Positions 1 through 11,905 of a stretch of 64,000 nucleotides of DNA are shown piece after piece. Position 1 is the stretch's first letter. Each line of letters begins with the position of its first letter. A model generated the notes under the pieces. The model ran no database searches. It saw only the letters and a list, made by a program, of their open reading frames with translations, and was not told where the DNA came from. Location of the stretch: NCBI GenBank assembly GCA_964035795.1, contig OZ038322.1, positions 1,585,281-1,649,280 of the forward strand, read 5' to 3'. The translations under genes and the position numbers were made by a program. Origin of the DNA: Pterobdella sp. o SKG-2022 (lineage: Eukaryota; Annelida; Clitellata; Hirudinida; Piscicolidae).

Positions 1-1240
1 ACACAAATTTCAATTAATCAGACTTCAGATATTTCCATGTAAAATCAAAATTTGAAATGCAGTATAAAACTATTATAAATATTTTTAATGGGAACATCAA
101 AGAAGGAATGTGATATTCCTCTTTGAAACTATTTTGAGACAAATGAATCTGAGTTATAATGCTCAAAATTTTGCACCCAACAACACCAATAAAATCAAAA
201 ACAACAAAATAACAACACAACAAAACACAACACCACAACTACACAACCCAAAAAACCACATCTCAGCACATTTCACCGCAACAACGTTTGTACTGCTTTT
301 CAAAGCGTACTTTTTCAGGCAAGATGAAACAAACGAATTTGTTTAGGCACCCTTGAATTTAAGGAAATAACAGAACCTCACAAATTTCTTCACGCATCGC
401 CATCATTAAGTCATATTTTATAGCGTCAAAATTAATAACTTTCAAAATGCCTACAGTAATATTAAGCAAATGCAAAAGTTCAAAATTTATGGGTATGGAA
501 TGGATTAATGAATAAATTGAGCTTTTGAGACGCACTATGCAGTGCCGATATAAAAAAAATGCTCAACATTAGTTTAAGATTTGGAATTGCTGGAAAGAGA
601 ATTATATATTTATTTAAAAATAGAAATTAATAATTAATAAAAACCTTCTATTATCAATCGCTTTTTGATGCGGAGGACTAATTATAGATGATGGTTTTAA
701 AAGTTGTTTGTGTAAAATTGTGAGCAAAAATCGGGAAATAATTTTATTAATCGAATCAAAATTTTGCTATTTCTTTTAAAATTTGAAAGCTTTTGCGACT
801 GAGGCATGTATTCAGCGAAAGCTCAGTTTTTCGTCTGTATGATGTTATATTCTTGAAGAATGATTTTAAATACTAGCAAGACCTACAATGCAGTAACTAC
901 AAGGAAAAACTGCAATAAAAAAGCCTGAAAACATCAATAACTTGGAGAAGATAAGGCAGAGCTTACAAAGAGTTTGGTTCTTTTTGTTAAATATCTGACG
1001 AAAAATCCTAGAAAGATTGTCATGTTCGATGCTGAAACAATTTTTTACTCTTTAGTGACATTTTTCTTCCCTCAAAAACACATCAAACATAAATTTGTAT
1101 TCAGACTTCCCACTATTTTACAGCAATACAATTTTATGCAAATAGACGAAACAGGGCGAGCTATTGATAAAACTTGTTTAGCGCCTTTTTCCAATAAGCA
1201 TTAATATATGATATTCATACGATGCATTCAACCCACCAGC
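1..1240. other. AT-rich stretch with no supported gene
   Basis: I see no exon with convincing protein similarity here. Short open frames exist, for example 974-1204 (+), but their composition is AT-driven and none has a recognisable motif. This is probably upstream sequence or a 5' intron of the Roco gene that starts near 1244. Confidence 0.5.
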
Positions 1241-1243
1241 AGA

Positions 1244-4200
1244 ATGCCCGCAGACGTGGACAAAGTGATCAGCTGCGTGCATAAGAAAGATATCGCCAAA
1301 CTGGTCTGCATTCTGAGAGATGGGCATTTTAACGTCAACACTGCTGACCAGGTGAGAGACTTTGAATTATGAGTGTGATGTAATGTAATGTGGTATTTAT
1401 GAAGCGCTTTTTTTTTAGATCAAAGTGCTTGCTACAACTCTAATGTAGCGAAAACACTGTGGAACAGCGACCAATTGTCGACTCACGCGGGATCCAACCC
1501 ATTAAGTTTAGATAATTAGTCTAATTCTCTACCTTTGAGCTATACGAGCCGACTTGAAACATCCATTGAAAGCATGCGTTCATATTCACAAAGCCACCAT
1601 TGCCATGGAGTTGTGACACTTGTATCAAACGTTCAAAAAGCTTGAGTTGTAAAAAATAAAAGTTGGATGAGGATTTTAAAAAGTATGCTGACAGTTTCAT
1701 GAGGTTTAATAGAAAAAATTCAAATTTTACAAAAAACTTTTATAATTATGGTATTAGTAGAAAAAGATGGTTGAGAGAAGGATCGATAGTTTTATTTGGG
1801 TGAGTTTGAAAAAATAAAACAAAAAGATGAAAACTAGTAAGTTTCTTAGTGGGTGGTTGTGAAATAGTGGGGCCTGGTTGGTTATTACAAGTCTCACCTA
1901 TGAGAAAGCAATCTTCTCGAATAAAAGTTTCACAAAAATTTTTAACAAGTGCTTCTATTGTATTTGTATGCAAAACATATTTTATCTCACAATTTAAATT
2001 TCAAATATAAACTTGGTAAAATTAAAAGCTTTTTTTATATATGTGAATGTTTTGTGAACGGAAAGCTAGCTTGTCCGGAAGAAAAAAAGATTTTTGTTCA
2101 AATCGAATGAAACACAAATCTTAGTCTTTAATAGAAGCCCATAGTTCCAGACTCTCTTTCTTGACCCCCTCTTCATGACATCTCTTTTTTCTGCTCTCCT
2201 ACTTTCAACACTCGTTGTTTCAAACGTTTCTATTTGTTTTGTCGGTAAGAGATTTCAGATGTTTGTATGCAACTTTTCAAAGACTTAAATGCTTGGTTGT
2301 AATGATTCGAGTAATGAAGACACTAATGTATTGTGGGGGTAATGAGGGTGATGAAGATAATAATGAAGAAAACAAATAAGAATAGGAGTAGTGATAAGAA
2401 AAAATAAAAAAAAAAATTTGATGGTGACGGTGATAAGGATGACGTTGATGATGGTGATGAAGATAATGGATTATTTTACTGAACCAAAAGCCTGAACCGA
2501 TTAACTACTGGCACAGGAGGGCAAAACAGTCTTGCACCACGCCGTCGCAACAGCCATCCTTGACAACGACCTCACTGTCACCTCTTTCCTCCTGCAAGCT
2601 GGTGCTGACGTCACTCTCAAAGATGAGGTTTTTTTGCTAATTTATCATTATCATCCTCTTCTCCATTTTCGTTATATGGTGCCTCTAAACGAGGCGTAAG
2701 AGACACTATATAGGTTTTTCACATGACATTACATTCGCTCTTATCCTCGTCATCATCTTCATGATGATCATCAATATCATTTTCATCTTTATTTTCTTCT
2801 TCTTCCTTTTTCTTCTTATCATTGTCATTACCATTCTCACCATTGGTTATCATTTCTTCGAGATACGCTGCTCTTGCGAACAGAGCGCCACCTATCGAGC
2901 CCTAACTGCTTATCATTTTAATAGAAGTAACAGCAGATTAAATAAAATTGTTTTTTTAATTATAACACTGAAAATGATATAAAAACCAAATGATGCTTTG
3001 AACTTTAAGCTTGGAAATGCCGATTTACTCATAATCTTTTGATTTTTGAAATTTGAAACACATGAGATATATTTATAATATATATTTTGAGTTTAAATTT
3101 TGAAATTTTTGATGGAATTTTAATTCTACTATTCCAAAAAATCATTTGTATATACATTTTAGCGGCAAATCATGTAAGCAAGATATATTTGAAAGCAAGG
3201 TATGATGAAAAGTGGTGAAGTGAATGTTGATGTGCTGGGTACCACCTCTTGTTGTATCGATGTTCTCAATGCTTTTTATTAATATTCAAATACATTAATT
3301 TATATAAAAGTACTTACTATCTTTATTTTAATTCCCAAGTAAATTCAATGCAACTTTAATATTAGAACTCCCATTTGTCCCTTTATTGTCATTACATCTG
3401 TCTACCACATACCTGCATATAATATCTGCCACTCACTCTTAAAACATAACTCAATGAACATTCATCAAAAAATATTCAAAAAGAACGTTCTCAATAATGA
3501 TCTGACAACTCTGAATGATTTTAGAACGACTCAGCAGTGCTTGAAGGCACGCACCTTTCTTCTGGCTACCTTCAAATTTCATCTTTTACCGACTACATTC
3601 ATTCACTTCACATTTGTTTACTATTAAAATTTTATCAATTCTTTTAAGTTGAAAATTAAAATTTTCGTGACGTCACTAGCTACGTGTTGACGTCACCATG
3701 TGAGATGTTGCAAGAGGGGGTGACAATGTGCTTCTGATTCGGGGGTCTTTCAAAATGCGAGTTTTTTGAGAGCGATTCAACGCGAAACTGAAAGATTCAT
3801 TTTGATTTTTTAGAAATGAAAGTTTTTAAAAATCCAGGATTAAAGATTAGCAACAAATTTTTGAGATAATTAATTTTTCGAAGTTTTAGTAGCACATCGA
3901 TAATTTATCAAAATAAAAAAAAATGGAAAATGAAAAATGATTATTCATTTTATTTAATAATATTTTGAAATATATTTTCTAAGCCATATTGAGAATATGG
4001 TGGCATGCATTAAAGATAAAAAATCATTAATTTATTGAAAATTAAAAACAGTGGAGCATGTAAATTTGTTGATGTCGTAGCTATAAATTTGAAAAGTTTG
4101 AAAATAAGTTAAAATAGAATTTTTATAAAGACATCAATCTACCTTTCTGCAAGAGATCAACTCAAGCGAACAGCTGATAAAAAACCCGCTTCCTCAAAAG

Positions 4201-7200
4201 AACATTTTTTCTGTTTAAAAGTGAAACTCAGATCTTCAAAGTTTTCCAGGAATTTTTATTTTCATCTCCCCCCCAACCACATCCCCCCCAACGAAATTCC
4301 CACTCCAACCACATCCTCCCCCTTAACCACATCCCCCCCTTAACCACATCCCCCTCCCGACCACATCCCCCCCCCCCAACCACACCCCCCCCCAACCATT
4401 AAACCTCGAAAACTTGCAGTCACCTCAACGAGAATCTGCCTTTCACATGGCTCTAAGGGCTGACCACCTAGATCTCATCAAACTTCTTCTCTCTTCACCC
4501 ACCCTCGACGTCAACAAGTGCGATGCTCTCCAGAAGAACAGGGTGAGTGTAGTTGTAATCAGTCAAAGGGGCTTGCATCCCTTCAACACTTCTATAAAAC
4601 AACCCAAGATTCAGATTTTTTTGTCCACATGTGGGTTTCAAAAAATTTAGAGATTTCAATTAAATAGAAACTTTTGAATTTTTTGCACGTTCAAACATTA
4701 ATGTTCTACATGTGGTTCAACAAATTGAAAACCTTGAAGATAATAATAATATTAAGGTAATAACTATTTTGCAAAGTGTCTTATAACGACAAATTTGTGT
4801 GACGTAGTTTAACAACTTGCTGTACAAAATAAGCAATAACGGTAACACGATGGCCCAAAAACATCTGGCTTGCCATAAAATCTGACGACCACTTTTATTA
4901 ATGCCACCTTAACGACACGCTGGCTCTAACGTGCAGTTCCCAACATCGGTATTAAGTTGTTTGTCAAAGTTTTTCAAATGATGAAGTTTATTTTTCATGA
5001 AAAAACTGAAGTAGCTTTTGAAACAAAAATTTTTTACTTTTGTCATCATGGACCGCAATGATGTTGAAGGGCAGGTGCACTAAGATGGTTTCACAGCATG
5101 GGATTGCATAGAGTTGCAGATGACATGAACAAACTGTTTTGACAAAATTAAAAACCTTTAATTTTTTAGAAACCTAAAGAATTCTCAAAGTTTTTCTTTG
5201 ATGTCCATCAATTGATTATTTCTTTATGAATAATTTTTTCACGAAATTGCAAGCTATATTGATAAAAAGGAATAAGAAGAAAGGTGGCTGACTGGCAAAT
5301 CTAATGAACTAATGCCAACCACAAAGTCATTCAAGATCAGATTGAGACAAGTGCTTGCAAAAAGTGAATTTAATTTCTAAATGTCTGAGAGCCGTCAGGA
5401 ATAAGGCTTAATCGACGTATGTTCTCAGTGAAATTAGAAATAATTTTATTTGTTGTCCGAAAAAAAAGTAAAATAAAGATTTGGGACTGGATGAAATATA
5501 AATTGTATTTATATGTGACATTGTTCATAAATACTTTTAATTGCTTTAAACCACATCAGAACAAAATTTCGTTTTTCCAATAAATGAATTATTTCAAAGT
5601 TGAGTTCAATGCTGTTTTAATCCTGTTACTGAATGTTTTAAACCTGGACTCGACGTTTGCAAGAAAATCTTCCACACAATCCGTGCATCTTTGCTAGCTT
5701 ATTCAATGCTTGACAAAACTTGGACTCCATCGATTTTGAGTCATCCACATGTGGCGTTATCGAGGAAGTTCTGTTCTACACTAATTATTTTCATTTTTAT
5801 TTTAAAATATTCAAAATATAAAAAGTAAAAATTATACGAAAATGTGGTATAATTAAATAACTTTTAAATTTCATTGCATTAAATGCCCATCAAATCACAG
5901 CCCTTCTTAACTGAAATTGATAAGTTTTTTGACGATGTAGAAAATAGAGTTTTTCAACTCAGACAATATTCAAACCCCGCAGATGCTTCCCGAGTGCTGC
6001 ACCTTAGAGGATGTTCACAAGGTTCCGTGTGACAGTGACACCACCTTAGCCAAGAGACGAAGTTTCGCAGACCAATATCTTTTGCTATGCAGACAAGATT
6101 GCACCGAGTTTATAGAGAATACATTTTCGAGTTCTAATGTGGAGCCAGTGAAGGATGTCATAGTGATCCAAGATGAACGTTTTCCTCCTCTGTCAACCCT
6201 GCTTTCTCGAATCGATGCCACATCTCTTTCATCTCTTGCAATACTCGATTGTTGGCTTAAATGGACGGAAGAACAACCAAGTCAACATTTACAACCACAA
6301 CAACATTATCAAAACCAACTTTTCTACCATCAACACCAACAATCGTGCAACGAACAAAACAACGTTGAATCAAATCAGATGTTTGACGTTTCTCAACCAA
6401 ACCTCCCTTCCTCACCTCCACCTTACCACGCTACACCGGGAATCGACATTTTTTCAAACCTGAATTTGCAAAGCCTTGTTCTTTCTCACACACATCTCAA
6501 CCGACTTCCTCTTAGCTTATTCGAAATGACCACTTTAGAAATATTAAAAGTTGATCACAACAATTTGGAAGAAGTGCCAACTGAGTTGGGACAGTTAGTT
6601 AACTTGAAGATTTTCTGCTGTGATAGTCAGAAACCCCGTCTTCGGTCGATCCCGGTGTCCATCAATCGCCTGCAACGTCTCCAAGTCCTGTCTTTCAGCA
6701 ACAACAAAATAGAAAACATCTCATGGCTGGCTTCATTGCCAAACTTGAGAGTAATATTATGCAATAGAAATTTCATTTCAAAATTGCCTGTCCATCTCAG
6801 CAACCTGAAGCATTTGAGCACCCTGGACATCAGCCACAACAGAATTGAGCACATTCCTTCAGTGCTTATTGAAGTGCTCAGCCAATTGAACACCTTTGAA
6901 TTTTTTAATATTTCATTGAGACCAAAAAGCATAAGACATGACAAATTACAGTTGTTTACTCACCTTGACATGGAATATTACCTGCAATCCTTACAACAAC
7001 AACCTCAGTCATACAGTTCCAGATTGTCAAGGGGCGTAACGATCGCTGTGGTAGGAGAATCTCATTCGGGCAAAGTGTCTCTTGTTGAGGCTCTAAAGGA
7101 CGATAAGGGAATCAGTCGGAGTCTGCTTGACGTCAAACAGACCACTCTGCACAAGTCTTACACGGGCTTCCAATCTCACATGTTCGACATGCGTTCGAGC

Positions 7201-10200
7201 GATGCCTCTGTTGCTTGCCACATCAGTGCCATAGTCGTAGGAAATGATGTGTTGGATAATTATACACAAAACTTGAAGGTTGACCTTTACGTTCTCACAT
7301 TCGACATGACATCGCTTGAAATGCATAACGGGTCTCAGCACTTGTTTGCGAGGCATGTGAGCAGGCTGCAGATGTGGATGCAGGCCCTCTTCGAACTCTC
7401 ACCCGAAACCCCGGTTCTCTTGGTAGGCACTCATGCAGAACTCGTCAAATCTTCTTCTTCCATGACTGACATTTGGGATCTTGTAGAGACCCTTCTCGAT
7501 CACTCCAGACCACACCACACCAAAAAGTTCGCAGAAAAAAAATGTTCTTATTGCCTGATTTGCAATCCTAAAACAGCTGGACGTAAAACTGGCCAAGGAA
7601 GGAATCGCATAGCAATATCAAGCGCAGGTTTTGTGGATTTGACATCTCCTCATTTTGAAAATGTTGCCCTTATCAATGGCCACCAATCTTCTCAAGACAA
7701 TTCCAACCTCATCAGCAATAATCCTCAACCTACGAATATCACCATTAACAATTCGAATTTTACCGCCAAAATTCACCATTTCAAATATCCTCATATAGCA
7801 GCCTATTACGAAATAGATTCTAAAAAACCTTTCCCAAAAGATTCAAAAAAAGCAAACGCGAGCATCGACCAACTCAAAACAGCCATCAGCAGACTGGCCA
7901 GCCTCCAAAACACCTCATTCTGCGTGCCTAACATTTGGCTGACCTTCGTGCGTCACCTCTCTGCCATCAAAGATGAGTCTCCAAACATGATCGGCCTGCC
8001 CTTTGATGAGATCATTCCCATGGCAAGGAGTTTTGAAATACCACCCACTCAGGTGAATGTAAGCACTTTCATAATAGTTACTCTAAAGTTTGTGATGTTG
8101 CAGGTTCCTATAATGCTGCAGTACTTCCACGAACGAGGCAGTCTAGTTTATTTCCACAACCATTTCATTCTTTCTCGCGTTGTCATTATCAACACGTCAT
8201 GGTTTGTGACGATGATCAAAAAGGCGCAAGGAACCATGGACAAGAAGGACAGAAGCAGTCTGCATCAGGCACTCAGCGATAAAGAACTCGACAAACTTCT
8301 TGCCAAAAGTTCGTTTCATATAAACTTCGTTTGAGCAACTTATGAAAAATTTGAAAAAATTTTCAACAATTTTTAGTGCACTTTTGAGCATTTGCATGTA
8401 TTAATTATTTTAAAAAGCGAGCACCCACACAAATATATATTTTGAATTTTTCTTCTAATTGATTTATACGGCCGAATATCATAACTCTTCCATTTTTGAA
8501 TAAGGTTAAAGCTTAATTTATAGCTTAAAAAATAATTTTATTTTAAAAACTGCAGCATTTTTTGTAGTGTCTATGGAGCATATACTTTTGATGTGCCAAC
8601 CCTCAACAACCTCCCCATACTGAACCTAGCTTTTTGTAACTGTTTTTAAAACTATTGCTTTTCAAAAGTTGTTATTAAAAGTTAAATAGGAAAAATAATT
8701 TTTTGATTAGTATGATATTGTAAATTTCATACCCTTTATTCATAAATTTGTATATGCCATCTTTCTAGCCAAATTTTTTCGACCTTGTTGCATTAACGTA
8801 GTCCTCACCGCTCAATTGAGATTTATACAAAACTGAAACAAGTGTGAGCGTTGAAGAACAAAACATTTTTTAAACAAGTCGGAAGAGAAGATTGTTGGAA
8901 ATCAGCCAAGAGAAAGTTTTTATGTTGTCGGAGCCTTTACTATTCTTTCATCTATTGCTTACACATCTGCTTCCGCTTCAGATTCTCCAATGAATTTCCT
9001 TAACTCTAATCTATATGAAAGTTCATGCAACTTTTAGTATTTTACAGACTTTGTATGCTTACGTTGAAATCAAAAAATATTCAGGATTTTTTAACAATGT
9101 TAAGTGTTGTTTTCATAGTGAAAAATTCGCCTTTTTATCTCAACATGCTCATCTTCACGGAGATGTTTCAGTGAAAAAAATCAAAAAAAAGCTTCGTACA
9201 AAATTTTTTGCAGATATTTTTGAAATTTCATTTCTCAAGTGTTGAATAGAGTTTTTTTTGAAAAGTCTTTTAAATAGTTTTTTAAACTTTGAAAAGTAAC
9301 TTTCTGTCAACTCAAATGTCTCCAATAAAAATTTTCACACCTGTAAGCACAAATGTTGATTCAAAATACTAATTATATTTACAAAACTTTAAGAAGTTTA
9401 ATATAATTCTCCAAATAATTTCGCATACAATTCTTTTAAAAAATCTTGAAAAATTCGATAAAAACGTTTAAAAATTTGAAGCTTTCAGCCACGGGCATGC
9501 GGTGTCGAGTGGCAAATGGGCGCTGGCTGCTCTGCAGAAGCTGGAAGTGTGCATAGCGGTGGCAGAGTGCCAAGGGGAACAGGTCTCTCATAAACTACTC
9601 TTTCTTCACTGTTTCAAACTTCGCAATAATTAAAATTTTTATAAAATATTGTTTATAGTTTTTATTTTAATTTCAAAGATAAAATTTTGAAATTATTTCT
9701 TTAACAAGTAAATATTTATGAAGGTATCAAATGAAACAGCTTTTGTTTAAGGAGAATTGAAAATCTCATTCAAATAAACATCATAAAACTTAATGAAGCT
9801 CACGAGTTTTTAAAGAGAGAAGCCTCACAGGTCGATAAATCGTAGGCTGTCGTGAGCGTCCCCATGTGACCCCCTGTAACACCCCGTCTTGTGCAGCTTC
9901 ATGTATCGAGCGCAAAGCACACAGCTATGGCGCTATTTAATTAGGCTCTACATTAAGTTAAATGCATTGAGCCATTTTATAGTTTTAAGATTCTTAACAA
10001 AGACTTAAAATATATTTTTAAAAATAGAGTAATTCCCTATGACACATAACAGATATTAGTGATGCCGAATGTGCTGGAAGATGGCTCTCCCAGTCAAGAC
10101 GTGTGGCCAGACGTGCCAGAGTGGGATGAGAAGCAAATTACCTGTGATTTCAGATTTAGAGCAATGAAACCCTCGCAGTTCATAGACTTTGTGAGATGTC

Positions 10201-11858
10201 TCAATCAGGAGGGTCGCAGAATCCTTGAAGTGGTTAGTGATCCCATCCCTGTCTTCCTCTCGCACCACATCGTCTTCTTCACAGCTCTGGATCAAGGAGG
10301 ATGCGAAGATTGTTTCCATGCTCGACGGAAAATGCGGATGCTAGGCAACACAAGTTGCAACAACAACAACAACAACAACAGCAGCATTTCGAAGCAAGGA
10401 GGCTACCTGCAACAACAACACCACCAGTCTCAACTTCTACTGCAACACTCGCAGGCCTCAGTCGCTTCATCTTGTGACGAGTTTGATCAGATCGATGACG
10501 TCATGCACAAAGTGCACATCATGCTACATCGGGATATGCAGGCAGTGCGCATCCAGGTTGCAATGATTCATGCGCAGTCTCACGCAATTTTGCTATTAAT
10601 TACTGCCATTAGTACGCTCGGGTTATCAGCATGGAAATGACGATAATTATTTTCGCATAAATTATTCAGCAATAAACTGATATAGTTATGACTTAAAACC
10701 ATGCAGGTAAGGGGAGTGAGTGCTTGTTGTGCAATGAAGGCCGTCCTCTCTTTTCTCGAACTCTACTTCGATGACGTGCCCAATGATTGGGTCACTTCTC
10801 TGCCCGCCACTGCAGACTCTAACTCTTCCAATGCTTCAGACAAAGCCAGTTTGAATTCTCAAACAGCAAGTTTTAGTTCGGACAGTCGAGGTGGATCAAG
10901 TGGAGGTGGGCCTCACAGCTCAGCTCTCAACAGTTTCACACCACAAAACACTGAAGAAGAAGATCGACATTTTTATTTACTGTGTCCAAAATGTGTTTTA
11001 TTGAGACACGCCAAACCAGAAAAAATAAGTTATCATCAAAGCAGCGGTAATGTAAAAAGAAAAGCAATATGCAACAAGTGGCACAACCTGGGAAGCTGGT
11101 CGAGGGCGGTGACTGGAGACTACAGATGCACCAGTGTTGATCTGCATATGCAATCAAACCTCGTCAACCTGCCTGATTATGAGCATCCCAGACTGGTGCT
11201 CGTTTTGCCTCCCTCTCTTGCTGTGTCGACCAAGGAATGGTACATGAACTCGAGAATAAAGTTCCTCGAAGGATTTGAAGTGCATTTTTTGTGTGAAAAC
11301 CCCACATATTGGCACATGACTGAAAACTCAGGCTTCAAACTGCAAACTCAAGGTTTTCGTCAAAAAGTTGCTCCAACGTCGAGAAAAAATTTTGGCAGTG
11401 GAGGCAATCACTTGAGCTCGATATTGAGTCAAGCGTTGTCGATGGTGCAAGTGGTGCAGGGAGTGAATGAGCACAACCAAACTAGCCGGTTGATAGCTCC
11501 TGTGGTTGCAGACCTCATCAAAATGTACGACTACCTACGAAACGTCGACCCTCACACATCCGACTCGTATGCCTGGCTAACAAAAAACAAAGACCGTGTT
11601 GTGACAATGTTGACAAAAGTACTGGCCAATGCTAGTGATGGCTTGCCCGATTTATACTTCAAGGCTGGCAGTTCGATAATGCCAGAAATTTTATTCCAAT
11701 CGCCTTCCAAAACCAACAGAACTGACCTGGCTAAGTTTTTGAGGATAGAAACATCTTCAGGAAGATTTGGTCAATTGAGACCCTTGTATGTGGGTCGGGA
11801 GATCAGGTGGGTGTGTGAAACCCACTACGAAGAACTGCGCACCATACCCACCAAATAA
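1244..11858 (+). CDS. ANK-LRR-Roc-COR protein (Roco family, no kinase)
   Basis: Spliced gene. Exons: 1244-1351, 2517-2627, 4420-4542, 5983-8052, 8104-8312, 9489-9582, 10053-10556 and 10707-11858. All phases agree and give about 1456 aa. The first three exons carry ankyrin-type helices (LLQAGADVTLKDE, HLDLIKLLLSS). Exon 4 holds at least five LRRs (about 6460-6900) and then a Roc GTPase-like domain (about 7030-7600). COR-type sequence follows (YFHERGSLVYF, VIINTSWFVTMIKK). The last exon has a CPKC...C motif and the C-terminal block with FLCEN, FGQLRPLYVG and WVCETHYEEL that I associate with Roco and NLR-like proteins. Roco proteins are multidomain signalling GTPases of the LRRK, MFHAS1 and DAPK group. 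No kinase follows, so this is not LRRK. The Roc motifs are degenerate (see findings). The start at 1244 is the first ATG in frame with exon 1, and further 5' exons are possible. Confidence 0.85.
1425..1553 (-). repeat. tRNA-derived SINE, copy 1 (intronic)
   Basis: Read on the minus strand, 1553-1477 is a tRNA-like head of about 77 nt. It has an A box (TAGCTCAAAGGTAGAG), an anticodon-like arm with loop CTAATTA, and a degenerate B box (GGTTGGATCCC). The ends, GTCGGCTC and GAGTCGAC, can pair as an acceptor stem. The following body (ACAATTGGTCGCTGTTC) resembles the sequence after the second copy at 28331. Two copies sharing head and body on opposite strands argue for a SINE rather than a single tRNA gene. 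The tail boundary is uncertain. Confidence 0.6.
2735..2860. repeat. TC/ATC-rich low-complexity tract in a Roco intron
   Basis: A run of CATCAT, TTCTTCTTCC and similar short motifs in the intron between ankyrin exons 2 and 3. No coding evidence. Confidence 0.5.
4264..4400. repeat. C-rich tandem repeat (AACCACATCCCCCC-like units)
   Basis: At least eight copies of a unit of about 16-20 nt built on AACCACA(T)CC followed by runs of 4 to 10 C. It lies just before the 3' splice site of ankyrin exon 3 (4420) and is strikingly C-rich in an otherwise AT-rich intron. The C runs could serve as an extended pyrimidine tract. Confidence 0.8.
7020..7600 (+). other. Roc domain with degenerate G motifs
   Basis: Sub-region of the Roco gene. 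The P-loop reads GESHSGKVS, with Val where GxxxxGK[S/T] needs Ser or Thr. The switch II position reads FDMRSSD instead of a DxxG. The base-specificity motif reads GTHAE instead of THxD/NKxD. The strand pattern around them (IAVVGES, LYVLTFDM, TPVLLVGTHAE) still fits a Ras-like fold. I infer weak or absent GTP hydrolysis. Confidence 0.65.
8053..8103 (+). other. 51-nt in-frame intron inside the COR region
   Basis: GTGAATGTAAGC at the left and TTGCAG at the right bound 51 nt (45 nt if the stronger GTAAGC at 8059 is the donor). Both lengths are multiples of three without a stop, so retention would insert 15 to 17 residues. COR-like sequence continues smoothly when it is removed. Confidence 0.6.
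10360..10450 (+). repeat. CAA/AAC trinucleotide run, coding (Asn/Gln-rich)
   Basis: Within Roco exon 7 the reading frame gives about seven consecutive Asn, then Gln-His-rich sequence. This is a low-complexity insertion between the COR-like part and the next conserved segment. Confidence 0.7.
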
Positions 11859-11899
11859 TATCATGCACCCTTATTCTTTCTAGAAGATTAAGTTTATTT

Positions 11900-11905
11900 A
11901 ATAAA
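11900..11905 (+). terminator. Poly(A) signal of the Roco gene
   Basis: AATAAA lies 42 nt after the TAA stop at 11858, followed by T-rich and GT-containing sequence. This is the expected place for 3' end formation. Confidence 0.5.

Noticed and set aside
974..1204. 76-codon frame upstream of the Roco exon
   Set aside because: No motif, AT-driven composition, and no splice link to the ankyrin exon.
6015..7596. Antisense and shifted frames over Roco exon 4
   Set aside because: Shadows of the long Roco reading frame, which shows clear LRR and Roc sequence.
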